This document shows positions 22,276-36,228 of a stretch of DNA of 64,000 nucleotides, piece by piece (the stretch's first letter is position 1; every line of letters starts with the position of its first letter). This DNA is from Azolla caroliniana. Its lineage: Eukaryota > Polypodiophyta. The notes under the pieces were generated by a model. It had not been told where the DNA came from and searched no databases. It worked only from the letters and a program-made list of their open reading frames with translations. The translations under genes were made by a program, and so were the position numbers. The DNA is taken from assembly GCA_043228905.1 (NCBI GenBank), contig JBHGNT010000018.1:310001-374000 (forward strand). The letters are read 5' to 3'.

Positions 22276-22375
22276 CTTGGTTTGTGAATATCACTTTTTA
22301 GGCAATAAGCAGCATTTTCTTTAAATCAAGTTCTGCATCTGGATCTCCATATAGAAAATAGACCATAATTATTTC

Positions 22376-23215
22376 CTTAGAGCCTTTTTCCTGATAAATT
22401 TGACAGAAGTTCCTTTTGTGGTATGGAGAAAAAGGAAACCCTAGTCCTGGTTTAACAGCACCTTTTTCCTGATCAATTGCACAAGCTCCTCTCATTAAAT
22501 GAAAATAAAACCCTAATTTTCAGCTTTGGACCACTTTCTGGTCAACTTAACCATTTTCTCTCCCAATAAGTATAAAGTGAAACCCTAATTCTGATCTTTG
22601 GACCATTTCAGATAAGTTGGACAAATTTCCCTCTCCTCAAGAGAGAAAGAAAAACCCTAATGTTTCTGGTTAGTTTGACAAGTTTTCTCCTGAGATAGGA
22701 GGAAAAGAAAACACTAATTTCCTCGAGTGACGAGATCTTCTTCTCGGAATTTTGAACCTATTTCTCACCCATGAGCCACTTTCTGAATGAATTGAGGTAT
22801 TCCTCTTGAAATAAAAGGAAAGTGACACCCTGGTTCAGGAGGTTTCTCTGATAACTTTGACCTTTTTATTCCCCTGATAAGAGAAGAAATGGAGCTCTAG
22901 TTCTGATCGATATATCAGGAAAATGAAACCCTTCTCACATTGGTACTTTTTTCAACAAATTCTGTGTTTTTCTCTGGGGATAAGAGGCGGAAATGAGACT
23001 CTAATTTCCTAACTCGGGCGTTTTTCTGATCAATTAGACATTTTTCTCTCCTGATGATAGGAAAACGAAGCTCCGGTTCTCGCCTCCGGACCTTTTACCT
23101 GATCAATTTCAGATGAAAATGAAACCCTAATTCCCACTTTCGTACCGTTTTTAGCAAATCTGATCATTTTTCTCTTGATATGAGGAAAAGGGAAACCCCG
23201 GCCAGTTTCTGTGAA
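22376..23215. repeat. Degenerate tandem repeat upstream of the F-box gene
   Basis: About eleven units of 65-100 bp, each reading roughly ttttt-ctgatcaattt-gac, then ttttctctcctgata, then aggaaaa-gaaaccctaat, then tctgatctttgg. Clear units start near 22384, 22460, 22530, 22602, 22668, 22775, 22843, 22925, 23019, 23090 and 23143. Most units carry AAACCCTAA (the telo-box); in the F-box gene's sense direction this is TTAGGGTTT. Confidence 0.85.
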
Positions 23216-23336
23216 TTCCCCTCCTGCGAAGAATAAAAAAATGAAATAAATCGAACAAATTTCCATAACGGGAAGCTTGGTTTTCTCAGGAGGTCTGAGG
23301 TAGAATCAACTTACACAGAAAATCAAGAATTCGATC

Positions 23337-23620
23337 ATATTCTTGTCATCATCATCATCTTCTTCTTCTTCTTCGACTATGTCTATTCTTCTTCTATATC
23401 TGGCTCTTCTGTTTCTTTGTTACTTCCGAGATGTGGCAGTCATCGTAATCATATTCTCCTTCTTCTTCTGTTCTCTGCAGAAGGAAAGCCGCGTTACATA
23501 AGCGTATTTGTATTCTGAACAATATACGTATTCGTGTATGTATGTGTATGTATTTATGATGTATGTACGTATGTATGTATGAATATATTATATACTCATA
23601 TTTCCAATGGAATATTTTTG
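23337..23620. repeat. Microsatellites
   Basis: (ATC)n(TTC)n at 23346-23375, further TTC runs near 23458-23470, and an irregular (TATG)n at 23535-23585. On the minus strand the (GAA)n stretch could be the transcription start region of the F-box gene. Confidence 0.8.
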
Positions 23621-23639
23621 AGTTATAAATATAATATGG

Positions 23640-26600
23640 CATGGCCTCTAAATTGGTGAAGATTTAGTCGGTTCTTGTTCGAACCATTGCATTGGAATTG
23701 GTATCGGCGTTTGGATCATATGATGATGTGTACATATGGGCGTCCACAATGCGATTACTTCTCTGATGGCACATCATATGGTGCCTCTCGTCCAATCGAG
23801 CCCTTGAACCCTACTAGGCACAGTTAACTGTGTATTTCGACTTGTCGTTACAAGCCAAACTGAGGGATTCAGATAGTGTTCTTAGACCTAGCCTAAGGTA
23901 TTCTTCGTTTTGTTTATTGTTCACTTGTTCGTTAGTTGTTTTTTTCCCTCTCAAACATGGAGATTGTGTGGGTAAAGTATGGCCATGTTATAACAAGGTT
24001 CTCATTTGCTCGAGTATATAAAACATTTTCGCCATGAGCATATGTATTTGATTTAAGACAAGGGATAGGACAATCACAAATTGGATTGCCATATGTCTGC
24101 CTATTATCGTGATAGTTATCGTTCGAGCATAGACGTTTGTGTCTTTGCACAATTCCTAATGTTTACATTTATGTGCAATGCTCTAGGGTTTATAGTTATG
24201 TGAAGGGGCGACCTACCATTGCATGTCTTTCTTTTGTCCATTCATTGCATGAATATATTTGGCTTATTCTAAGGGCCATGGTATGGGATGCATGTAATTT
24301 GATTAGCCTTATCTCGTATGATTAGTTGGGTTGGAGAGTTACTCCTCTATTTTTGTCACTGCATAATTCCATTAATATATAGAACTAGATATGATCTTGA
24401 TCTTCCCCACGAAATGTCGGTGGCTTGATATACTTCATTATACCCATATGACACTTTGGGCTCGAGCATGTCTACAAATACTGGGTCGTGGAATCTAATC
24501 AAACATTTGCAAGTACAAATTTGAAAATATCAAGTGTTACGTGTCACATAAGCATCTAGAGAGGTCATTGGAGTTGCACCTCGCTGATTTTGAGTCTAAA
24601 TAAAATAGTATCCTTGTTGAATAGCATTTCCATGACTAGACTAGCAATATTTCAAGCATTCTTGTTTAAGGAAATGTAAAACATCCATAAAATCATTTGA
24701 TTTTTCCAAGTTTATTGTCCACGTGTTAATTCAACCCCTACAAACCCTAGTTGAACAACAATTGATTATTCGATGGAAATGAAAATTTGTCAAATTGTCA
24801 CCTTTTAGAGGTTCCACATATAACTAACAAGCAATGAAGTACATGCAGTATTAGTGCTTTGAACTACAACTTTGTTGATAAACCATCCACACATGGTCAT
24901 GGGTTTGAACCATTGAATACCTCGAGGTACAAAGTGAATATACATTAATTATTCTCTAATCTACGGGAAGGTGATATGTTGTGTGCATACGAGAGCTAGG
25001 ATTTTAGAAAAGAAACACTATCGCTAAAATGTTAAGCAAAAAAAATAATGTTGTGGTTCAAGAAACATGACGTATTGGGAATGTTGGTGCTTCTTTTCGG
25101 GCTTGTAATCTAGGGCGGTAATACCATCTATAAGTTTAGAAAAGAGTTTGAAAAATGTTCAAAAGGACTTCCTTATGAATTTTCTTCAAACAAATATACA
25201 AACACGAGAGATGCTCTACTTTCTTGAGATTGGATCCATTCCATTGAGATAAATGGCTATTAAAGGGTTATTGAGTACAAACTTAAGGTTGACTTAATCA
25301 ATCAGAAATGGGATGCATATCATGCATTTAATATTGGGTTCATGAATCATGGTACACCGATAGATTACTTCATGCATGAGGTTTTTTTGTAACACTATTG
25401 CACCACATATTCAAAAATATGTGTGGGCTTCTATTCCACACACTATATTGCACATGTTTCACCAGTCTTTTCAACTATTTTCCATGAACAAGAGAATCAT
25501 GATCACTAATACACCTTCCATCCCATCCCTTTGCTTGTTGTTTGCTTTGTATTGTTTCCATTTGACTAAATTCACATTCTCTTCAAAGCGAGCAGGGATT
25601 TGGGGCATAAGGGGGTTGACTTGATGGCTATGCATCTCTTGATGACTTGGACAAGTTAGCAAGTATTAGTATTGCGGTTGTGATGAGGCTTCACATTTTA
25701 CCATATTTGAGTTTTCTTGTCAAATGTTGATTTGGTTGAATTGCTACTCACATATCATGCATCACAACATCACAACATGCCCTCTTAATCGCAATATTCC
25801 TTTGTAAAATTCTTACATCGAGAGTCACTAGTAAACTTCACACATAATTGTGAGAATGATTCACTTTTGGTTGCATGGACTCTCTCCCTCTCTCGGAGTG
25901 GGAAAGACATGGAGGCTCCCACTTCACACATTACATTATGTATGTTCCGGTAATCGCTAACCAATCCTATATTTGAACATGCACTCGCCATGCATGCTAA
26001 ATCCCATCCCCTTGTCTAACATCCATACCATTTATTCCATGTGAGTTAACTCACGTTCTCTTTTATGTGATTTGATACATTTGAGAGCAGTTGCAAACTT
26101 AGAACACATAGTTTTCCTCGAACTAGTTTGTGAAACTATTGCACTCTATCGCAATGGTGCTCCTTTAATCACAATCAAGTTTGTTTTACGCACATCATGA
26201 GACTAAATGTGCCATTAACAAATGAATTATTGTAATCAAATTTGTTGGTGCGTCCATAATGTTTCATCTTATAATGAAATTTTCAACAATTAGCTCCATA
26301 ACATATTGTATTTTAAGGTAAAATAATGTTACTTTATTAAAAGCCTAAAATTAAACGTTGCATATTATTGAATCAAGGTGCCTCATCTTCATAAAGCAAT
26401 TTTTCTCCATATATTTCACATAAATATGCAATCCGTTGTACTTTTAATACATTTAGTTTTGGGGTAAAGGAATAGGAAAAATACAATGACATAACTAGGT
26501 TGATGCCCCTTCATATGAATGCGGTGAAACTTTTGGAATACTTTGACAAGATAATCAACCTTGAACTTTGTCACGCACTTCTTTGGCAACTCTTGGTTGT

Positions 26601-29600
26601 TGTGCTGCATATTTTGGGGATATTTCGAACATCAAACTCTTTTATGCACTTGTTACTACAACTTCTACTTTAATATTCCTTTTTCCTCGTATATTTAAAC
26701 TTCTTCCTTGCATTGTGTATAAGGCACATGTTTGTAGATGTTTATATGCATGCAAATGGTTTAATATTTTGAAATGTGGATAATATGGAGATATTGGTCC
26801 CCATAAATTGGTGTGCCATTTGATGTGGAGTACTTGGCGAGAGAAGAATGATTAGCTTTGTATATGACTACTACAAGAGGTCGATTGATATGCAGTAACG
26901 AATATAGTTGGAGGAAGTATTAATGCTTTGACGGCTAGTCCAACCCTTATGTCTTGAACTTCTCTCAACTAATAACCCTTGTCACACTTTAAGCTTAACA
27001 TCTAATCATGAACAAAACTTAAGAAAGATGCCTCACAAATACAAACTTTATCAATGACATTACTAAATATAATGCCTCGATTATATAAAGAGGTAAGAAT
27101 TTTAAATCCTCAAGATATCCTTGCAACAGATTGAAGATGATACGCTCAATCTAATCAATACATACACATGGATAATTTGCAACTGACATCTCCTTGAAAG
27201 ATTATCATGTTTACATCCCGTTTTTATGAGACATGTCTAAAAGATATGTTAGTCTACGCCACATGATGCTTGCAAGTCGCAACATATCTATCAAGAAATC
27301 TGTCAAAAACACAATAGTTCCTTAATAATCTCCCGTAGATACCATATATATTTGCTTGCATTTGAGATCATGCCCTCAATTTCAAGCTAATTGCTATTTA
27401 AATTTCCAAGAAGTTTTTACCTTTGATTTTCGTGTTTTCGAGAAGTAACTTGTTTTGGCATGTATTAGCAGTGTGGTTGCAAAAACCTAAGCATTTGATA
27501 AAGTTTGTGCATTTCCAAAATGTGGCTTGTTCTTAAGTGGAATTACTCAATTTACTTGCAAAATGTTTATCGTGGGGAATTTACCTCTTCCAATCCAAGC
27601 TAAAAGACGTTAACTATCCATACATCAAATTCATCAACCCCAAAAAAACAATTCACGCTTGTAATAAACCATACATGATTTTATTTTTGTAGCATTGTAA
27701 TCCTCCATGCATAATCAACAATATTTAAGCAGTTGACTATGGACACAATCGTCCATTCATGTTGATTACATAGTCAATCAAAATTTCCCCTCTACCTTTT
27801 CATCACACGAGCATTATTTAAGAAGATGACAAAATAATTCAGATTTTACATTACAAACTTTGTACGCAAATTTTGTTCAATACTTTTGTTGTGTACTCTT
27901 GTAACTCCAAGTCCCTTGAAAGGATGAGTTTAATTTGGTAACATAAGAACATTGCCATGACAATCTCATTAGTTGTGTATGAATAAAACATATAAGCACA
28001 TACTTGATAAGTACAAGTAAAAAATATAGTAAAAAGTTTTTTTTTTGCCGACTCAAATGAAAGACCTCTTTATGGGAAGTCATTGTCGACGTTATCAAGT
28101 TGCGCGATGCCATGTGCCATGCACACACTAGACAACCAATTCTATCAAAGCATCTCTCACCTCACACTTAGAAGGAAAAATATATTATAAGAGGATTATC
28201 GTGAGTTTAGCGATATTGTGTTTAATAATATGAATATTCAATGTCAAGAGCCCTCGTTGTCTATCGACACCCTTTCAATCTTCTATCAAAAAGTATAGCC
28301 AACAAGAGTTTTGCATCGCTTGCGTTAAACATTTTGGTCTTATAGATTTCAATATAGGTTATCGTTCCAAGAACATGTGCATCATTATGTTGGCTTGGTT
28401 TAAAGAATATATACTTCAATCACAAACAAAGACTTTGCTCAAAAAATATGTAAACAAATGATTAATCAGGGAATGGAAATTGCATGGAAGAAAGGTGTAC
28501 AAAGCGAAAGAGGAAATGTGAATAAAACCCCCCAAACATGTACACAATACACTGTACAAGTGAACAATGTGTTGTTAGAGAATACTTTAAACAGAATGGA
28601 CACTCAAGCATATGCAATAAGGGCCTTATCATATACACGGTAAATATGAATATAATGGGATTGGTGGTATAAATTTGTTGAAAAAACCAAGTCATATTAT
28701 TATTTTTAACTTTCTACAAATAAGCGAAACTAAAGGCAGATCAAGAAAAGCACAATTATATGCTTTAGATTCCTTGACAATGAGCTACCTTAACTTGCAA
28801 TTTGAAAAGAATAGTAAATAACTCATTCGACATGAAGTCTCCCTTCACATGGCAATCGATGATCTTCTGTAAATGAGAAAGCATTTCCCCAATCAATTGA
28901 ATCTAAGAAAGAGCTTGCAATTATTGATATGCTTGAACAGGCATATAAACATGATGATGCAACGGTAAAACTTGTGCTTTGTGACCTTTGCTTTATGGTG
29001 ATACTTGAGTTCACTTTATTCTATTTTTATGTTTGATGCCATGCACACTAGCATATATGTCCCTCTAAATTGGCTATGGTTTCACTTTACAATAATCTTA
29101 TCATATTTTAATTTGAGATCATGCACACTAACAAGTTGCCCACATGAAAAGGCTATATGTAAAATAAAATCGTAATATTTCTAGTTCGAGATCATGCATG
29201 CCAACAATTTGTTCCTAAAACATGGCTCAAACATTCTCTTTCCATGTAAAAATATTTGGGCAAAATACTTTACTCAAAACTATGCACGCACTAACACCTA
29301 CAAATTCACTTACATTGACCCAATGATTGAAAACAATTGCATTGCATTATATGAGGCAATAATAACTATTAACAACCATAGATTGTTTTGAAAACATCAA
29401 TTTATATCCTCATCTCCTAACCATTTTTGCGTGGGTTGTATAATCAAAGCCTTTTAGGAGCGAAACATTTTAATTCCATTTTGGAGATGTACATTGTTTG
29501 AGTACTTTTTAAGGCATTGACTATGGTATATCTGGTTATGACTCCAAGTCACTTTTACCTAACAAATGGCAATTGTGATTGCTCAATCTCCTTGAGAAAA

Positions 29601-31150
29601 CTTCATCAAGAGGTTCAAAGATGACCAACATAACATTATTGGGGGCAATACGAGCATCTATTAATCTCAAGGTTCTAAAAACATAAATAGTTGTTTCTCA
29701 TCAATGTGCTAAATATGTCTAAAAACCTCTCTATGCCTCAAGGAACAAAGGTTCTCTACACCTTAAAGAGCTATATGAATAACATTGCACGTGTACCATA
29801 AATAAATGCTTAAGGTTACGACTAATGAGACACGTAAAGGCAATCACGAGTCTTTAAAGATACAAATATTGAAGACACGGATTCACAATTACAAATACTT
29901 ATTAGAGTGATGTGTGAACCAAGAATTTACAAGATCGTCAAATGCCTTGAGTACACATATCCCTCTCAATGTGAATTACAAAGGTGATGTGATAGCTCCC
30001 ACACAACATTAGTAAGATTAAACTTGTGTGTTAAAATAATGTTATTCAAGGGTGGGTTCGAGAGTGATATATTAGTGCTTGATTCAATGTCAATATATGG
30101 GTCTCTCGTGTTATTTAATTCTTACTGACAAGATGATCTTGATGTGATACCATTAGTTCATCCTCGACCTTTCTACTTGATGTCATAGTTTCATTGGCAC
30201 TTGAATGGTCTCAAACCCATGTGTACAATATTGCATGCCATAGAAAGACTTGGCACACATGTCGTAGATAGGCCTAGCTCACAAAACTCTAGACTTTATG
30301 TCAAACGTATTAGAATATTGACAAGCAATGAATGGTTTTGTTGTGCGTAAAAAAGCCTTTCCATAGAGTTGCAACATATACTTGTATATAATCGTTTTGA
30401 TATAGCATTTACCACCAGAAAAGTCAGCTACCACCTTGCTTATCTGTAATGAATAGTTAGCCACCACGTTTCCCAATACTTATGCCTTTCGAAGGGCTTA
30501 TTTCAACATGTCAAACCTAGCCTTATTTGTATAGATTTCATGCTCATAGTGTGAGGAACAAAGTTTTTAGAAATTGACCATGTGGTGCATCTTGCAACGA
30601 ATCAACTATTAATCCTATAAGCAAGTTCTGTACACATGAGTATGTAAGTGTTTGAATGAGGTTCCAAAGGGGATGCACAACAATTAACGCTCCAATAATT
30701 TCTCCACATCAACTTTGCCACACTATGTACTAGGGTTGTGTCACCCATCATTAAAGTAAAGTATGATATCAAGGATTACATTCACCACACGTAAACAAGC
30801 AAGCATATACACAAGGTTCTCAAAGATCAAGACACAAATGGATTTATATTTTGACATCAACCATGTCACATGGCATGTCATTAAAGATTGAACCAGTTCA
30901 TTATGTGCAAAAGAAGAAAGTGAATACTAGGTAGTCAACGCGTACGTGAATGACACAACCCACTTCTGTTCTGGGTGCCGAACACGAAGATTTGTAGCCC
31001 TTAGGACCTTGTACAAAAAAGCTTTAAAATCAAGGGCATTTCCCACACAAAGGCTAATCCTATAGCTCAACAAACCACTTCCTCTCTTTCCTAGCCTGCG
31101 ATGGAAGTTCATGCAGGACAATAAAGAATTGATAGCGGCTTCTTAATTAG
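23640..31150. other. Long gene-poor region
   Basis: 7.5 kb with no reading frame that I can tie to a family on either strand. Short palindromic or direct repeats occur, including a three-unit repeat at about 29034-29235. A very decayed transposon origin is likely but not demonstrable by eye. Confidence 0.5.
29030..29235. repeat. Three diverged tandem units of about 75-80 bp
   Basis: Each starts ga(g)at(c/g)c(c)atgca: gatgccatgcacactag at 29034, gatcatgcacactaacaag at about 29117, gatcatgcatgccaacaat at about 29189. Confidence 0.6.
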
Positions 31151-32346
31151 AGTGCTTTTGTTGAGGGTGAAACCACCGCTTGGTTTGCCAACACGGGGGA
31201 CTAAGCTTGGGATGGCAGATAATGGCCGGACATTAGGTCACACAATTTGTGAGAAGGGAAATGTCCGGGCACATGTAGGCCGGACACTTAGGTGTGAACG
31301 CGGCCCAACGGGGAGGGGAGGGGATTCAGTTCCCGCTCAATCTCTCGTTTGGTTTCCCTCCTCATTTTCTTCTGCCTTCAAATTCTGTGTAAGCTTCGAA
31401 GGAAGCAGAAGCAGAAGAAGAAGAAGAAGAAGAAGAAGAAGAAGAAGAAGAAGAAGAAGAAGAAGACGAAGAAGAAGGAAAAGAGACGAAGCACCTGCCT
31501 CTCTGTAGTTGTTGCCTAGCCAAAGCACGCAGAATGTGAAGGAGAAGGCGAAGTAGAGAGAAGAAGGGGATCGAAGGGGAAAAGAAGGAAGATCGATTCA
31601 AGTGGAAACAAGAAGGAAGCAAGAATCAAGAAGAAAGCCAGGTAGATAGGGAAAATAATCAATAAAGAAGCAGCGGGAGACTAATCCAGAAGGAATCAGA
31701 GAAAAGGAAACAGAAAGAAGAAGGAGACGAAGTTTATCCGGTCGATCCTCCTACCGAAGGTCTGTACTTCTCTTCCAAATTCCGCTTTCTTTCTTTTTTC
31801 TTTCACACATTCTTAAATAAGAAACGCAATGCATACAGGACTTAAGATCGAAATGTTAAAGGTTGAATCTAGATACCGTCTTTTCTTTCCGCCAAAGAAA
31901 TGTCTCTTTTTTCTTTACATTGTATTGTTGCATGCGTTTGTGTTTTTGTTCGAGTTATGATGCTTACGTTCTCACAGGTCATGACAAGTCATGTATTTCT
32001 ACAAATAAACAGCTCTGCTGTCGATTGTTTCCTTTTCTTTTCTGCTAGGGAAGGGTAATATTTACGTTGCACATCGAGAAACGCATTTCTATTTGATTGT
32101 TTTTATAGGGTCATATTTTCGCTTGATGTCTAATTCTTATATTTTGCCGATTCCTGATTATAATGGAATATACAGTTTGATTCCTCTGTCTACGCTTGAT
32201 GATCTAATAATCGTTTTATTTGTATAGATTGTATGAGCAGAATGTCAATTATTTTGTTGCAATATATTCTGCTTTATGATATCCAATTATGATGTATAAA
32301 TATATATATATATCACTTCACTTTTGCAGTAATAGCATCGACAAAA
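31151..32346 (+). promoter_or_regulatory. Promoter, 5' leader and leader intron of the next gene
   Basis: A GC-richer stretch (31160-31340), with two GGCCGGACA-ttaggt boxes at about 31226 and 31290, precedes a purine-rich leader. A leader exon probably ends at 31759 (CCGAAG|GTCTGT). A leader intron runs to the acceptor TTTTGCAG at 32329, 17 bp before the start codon at 32347. Confidence 0.55.
31400..31480 (+). repeat. Long (GAA)n microsatellite in the 5' leader
   Basis: About 20 consecutive AAG triplets, broken once by GAC near 31466, inside the presumed untranslated first exon. Confidence 0.95.
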
Positions 32347-35321
32347 ATGCGTTGTCATTCCAGAAGACATACCAGGAAGAAGAGAAGCGATGCTATAAAT
32401 CTACCAGACCCAGGAGAAGATTGTAAAAAGTTACGGTTTCTAGATGATATTTTAGGTTCTACTAAGGCGAAAGAACAAACAAATATAGTAAATGTAGTTG
32501 TACCTGATAAGAAATCACCTCACCTTGAACCTCACTGCATAACATCATTCACTGCCGATAAAGACCAGATACGGTTTTCTTCAAGAAAACCATGGATAAT
32601 GGCATTGCAGGATGATGATGAGAACATGGCCTCTATTAGTTTGGAGTTGCATTTGGAAGATTCTTCGTCCAATAGTGCAGGTTATAGTCATAACACTTCC
32701 GTTGAAGATGATACAATGGACATTGCTCAATCTACTGATGCCACAGGGAGTTCCTTACTTAGGGAATATCATCAAGTACTATATCAGAAAGTGAATGTTC
32801 GATCACCAGAAAAGAGTATTTGTCAACCTTCAAACCTTAAGAAAAGGAAAAATATCTTAGATTCCACAGTTGAACCCATGAATATAGAAGATGGTGAAGA
32901 TGATTGGACGTTGCAAAAGTGGCAACTGTATTATAAGCAACAGTCTAGTCGTCAAAAGTCTAAGAAAAACAGCTCGTTAAAACATAACCTTGTAACGGGA
33001 ATTGAGAAGAATGCCAAAGATCTCCCATGTTTGATCACCATAGATTCTAATGTATCATGCTCCATTGATTCTGTTAGAGAAGACAGTAAACATAAGGAGC
33101 CTGGTAACACTTCTTTATGCTGTACGGATCAAGATGGTGCCAAGTTCATTAATGGGATTACTCACATTGAAGTTTCAACCATAGGAAAATGTCATCAAAC
33201 TACCAGTTATGACCATGAAGAAAACTCTGTAAATATGCTTACTAATTTGTCACCAATAAATTTGGAACTGGAAGATGAATCTGATGTTGACAAGTCAAAT
33301 TGTTTATCCATAAGGATGCAAGAAGATGATGCTTGTAGCTGGGCTTTGAAACCATGTGCGGATGGACTATCTGTCTCTCTCTCACCATTAAGGCTATCAG
33401 AAGATTCTGCTCATAGTTTCAATTCACACATTGCTGAGGGAAACCGCAAATCAATCACTTCCAAGAAAGTTACAATAAATGGGAAGAAAAAGACCTTGAA
33501 CCTGGAAGGATCTAAGAGTTCCAAAATAGTTCTTCCTAAAGGTGATGCTAAATGCACAATGAAGTATAGGGACAGAAGTTTGTCTGAGATTCCTGATGCT
33601 AGAATTGATCACTGTGACAAAAATAGCAGCGATAATAATGCTTTGGAAAGTTTTGAAATTGAAGAAGACTATGATTTTCCATTAAAGCCAACAAAAATTC
33701 CCTGCAAAAGAAAAGTAAGTGGGTTTGCTCTTATTAATTTCTTCTATACATTGAAAGAAACATTCAGTTTTTAAATTTTTTTCTACATTCTGATTGCATG
33801 ATACCCATTTTCAGGCCATATCTCCATTCTCACAAAAGATGTTACTTAGGGCTTCAAGACTTGATGAGTTTGGTTATGACATTGAAAACCAAGGTAATCA
33901 ATTTCCCAGCTTTGCAAACCATCTCTGACATTCTCCTTTTTCCATCTGATCCACACTGTGTACTGGTTTTCTTGTAGGAGTGGGAAAACGTCCTTATCCT
34001 TCCAGAGTTTTAACTGGAAAAAATAATCCCGATGAGAATTGTCCTGATCTTTCTCGTGATATGCTCTCTAAATCTCCTGAAAAAATTGCGAATGTTGGTA
34101 AAAATGACCAGAGTTTACAAGAATCTTCCTGTCATAATAATAGAAAGCCTCTATTTTTGAAGATCAAATCACCTTCTGATATTGCACCTCTGACCTCTGC
34201 GAAACACTTGACAGAACTATGTTCCCACCAACCATTTTCAAATGTGCAGAACCTTTCTCTTGTATCACATAATTCACCTTCTTCATCCTTGGAAAATTTT
34301 AAAAAGGTGGTGAATGCATCTACTGTTGGATCATCTCCTCATATACCAGTAAAAGGAATTCTGAAGTCTACATCGAAGACTTGCAAGGATCAATGCTATT
34401 GTGAGAAATGTGCTTCTACTAGATTAAGAGCTAAAAAAGCGTCCGAATTTTCTCAACGTCAGATGCAAGATATTGAAGGGATTGCTGCAATGCTAATGAA
34501 AGACTTGAGTAGATTGCGTGAAATAGTTGAAGATAAGCTTCTTCCAAGGTCTGTGCAATCTGAAGATGCGCATTCATCCTTGAGCATGGATGAGGTAAGT
34601 TGTAATAAGATATGTTTGTTGCACACTATTTTCTGTCCATTTGCGTATATTACGATGACTTCCTTATCTTTCAAACAACTCGTTTTTTTTTTTTTTTTTG
34701 TAGGTGAGGATTGCTGCGATCAATGCACTAGAGACAGAGGAAACAGCTAAGAAATGGCTTGTTCGGATGTCGCGAGACAGCAATCGCTATTGCAAGATAA
34801 TGGTATACATTTGATAAGTTTTAATAATTTCAAGTGTGGAAAGCCTTTTGTCTCATGAATGTGAAGCCTAAGCTACTTTTGTTTGCATTCTAGTAGCTGT
34901 TTTTCATATAATTGATGGAAGACTAGTATTGTGGCGTTGGGAGTAAACTACTACATTGTGAATCTTCCTATTTTCCGAGAGGCATTTGTAAAGCTTAAAA
35001 ATGTTTTAAAGAATCTTTACAACCACATGCAAATGAAACATTTTCACAGTAAATAATGGTAAATAGATAAGATCCTAGCAATAAGAAGCAAATGACCATA
35101 GTTCTTGTGCATTTACAGTAAAAGATTTCAGACTCCTGCAGTCACAGATTATTGATATCAAAATAGCTTGTTTTGTTTGTTGTGTTATGAAGTCATGTAT
35201 ATCTTAAATTTTTTTGCAGCGAATGGAAGAGAGAAAACTTACCTTCGCAGATGAACAGGGTGGCAAACTATGCCACATAAAAATATTCAATTCACAACCA
35301 ACAGAGTCAGAATTGTTGTAG
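32347..35321 (+). CDS. Uncharacterised plant protein, 754 residues
   Basis: Five coding exons: 32347-33714, 33815-33893, 33978-34594, 34704-34802 and 35220-35321. All are GT-AG and in phase. The N-terminus is basic (RRHTRKKR), suggesting a nuclear protein. Residues 20-600 are acidic/serine-rich and probably disordered. A cysteine cluster CKDQCYCEKC at about 618-627 is followed by a long helical stretch (SEFSQRQMQDIEGIAAMLMK) to about 670. The last two exons encode ETAKKWLVRMSRDSNRYCKI and a tail with FADEQGGKLCHIKIF. I recall plant proteins of unknown function with the same cysteine cluster, helix and tail, conserved at the C-terminus only, but cannot name a function. The acceptor of exon 4 follows an unbroken run of about 19 T. 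Confidence 0.85.
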
Positions 35322-36115
35322 AATATAACCTCATCACTATTTCCACACACGAGGAGTCTGTTGTATAATGCAATTTACTTACTCGAGCTAATATATGCTT
35401 CATTACAACAGTGGATTGAATCTGGAAGTCAGGAGTCATAATCTGGATTTTCACACCTGAATATGGGTTGTGTGTAGAGAATTAGGATAAGACAGATGTA
35501 ACATGTATCAACTAAATCTCTTTCCAAATGTTGGGATAATAAGGTCAAGGTTTGTCAGATATGATAAGTTTTAGAGTAGAGGACAATTTATGCCTGAGAT
35601 GATATGTATCAACTGCATCTGTTTCCACAATGTTGGATATAATGTCAAGTGTAAATGTCAAATTTAAAGATATATGTAAGATGTGATGTCTAGCAATGGA
35701 ACCCAATCAAACTCTGGAAAGATTACAGAATGAAGATAAAGATCTGCAAGCTGTAATGTCTATAAACTAAATGATAAAATTGTTTATTTGCATGCATGGA
35801 ACTAGGATGTTAAGGTGCAAACAATTAGAAACTTGTTGATCAGAGCGTTGCATTGCACAGAAGCCTCAGCCCATTCTCTAGACCTTTCATTGTACTAGTG
35901 CATATACATATATACAACAGGATACAACAGAATTGGTAGCACAAATGGTGTGTAATGTACTCAAGGACTTTATTCTAAAGGTTTAGTACTCAAAGACTTC
36001 ACTCTATATGTACCTATTTCCCTCTTTGATGTTATTATGATACATGGATACCTATAAGAGAATTAAAATGAAGCTAATAAAAGTGATTGCCATAAGATAA
36101 ATGTTGAACAATGTT

Positions 36116-36228
36116 TTCTCCAAAGCTTGTAATTGTCAAGGATGCGTTGTGGTTGAGGAATGAAGTATTGTTCTCCAAAGCTTGTAATTGTCACAAGGAT
36201 GAGTTGTAGTTGGGGACCGAAGTTAGAT
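36116..36228. repeat. Two-copy tandem repeat, 55-bp period
   Basis: ttctccaaagcttgtaattg at 36116 recurs at 36171. Each copy is followed by tca(ca)aggatg-gttgt-gttg. Confidence 0.85.

Noticed and set aside
31152-31622. Frames with poly-Arg, poly-Leu or poly-Ser
   Set aside because: Six-frame reading of the GAA microsatellite in the 5' leader.
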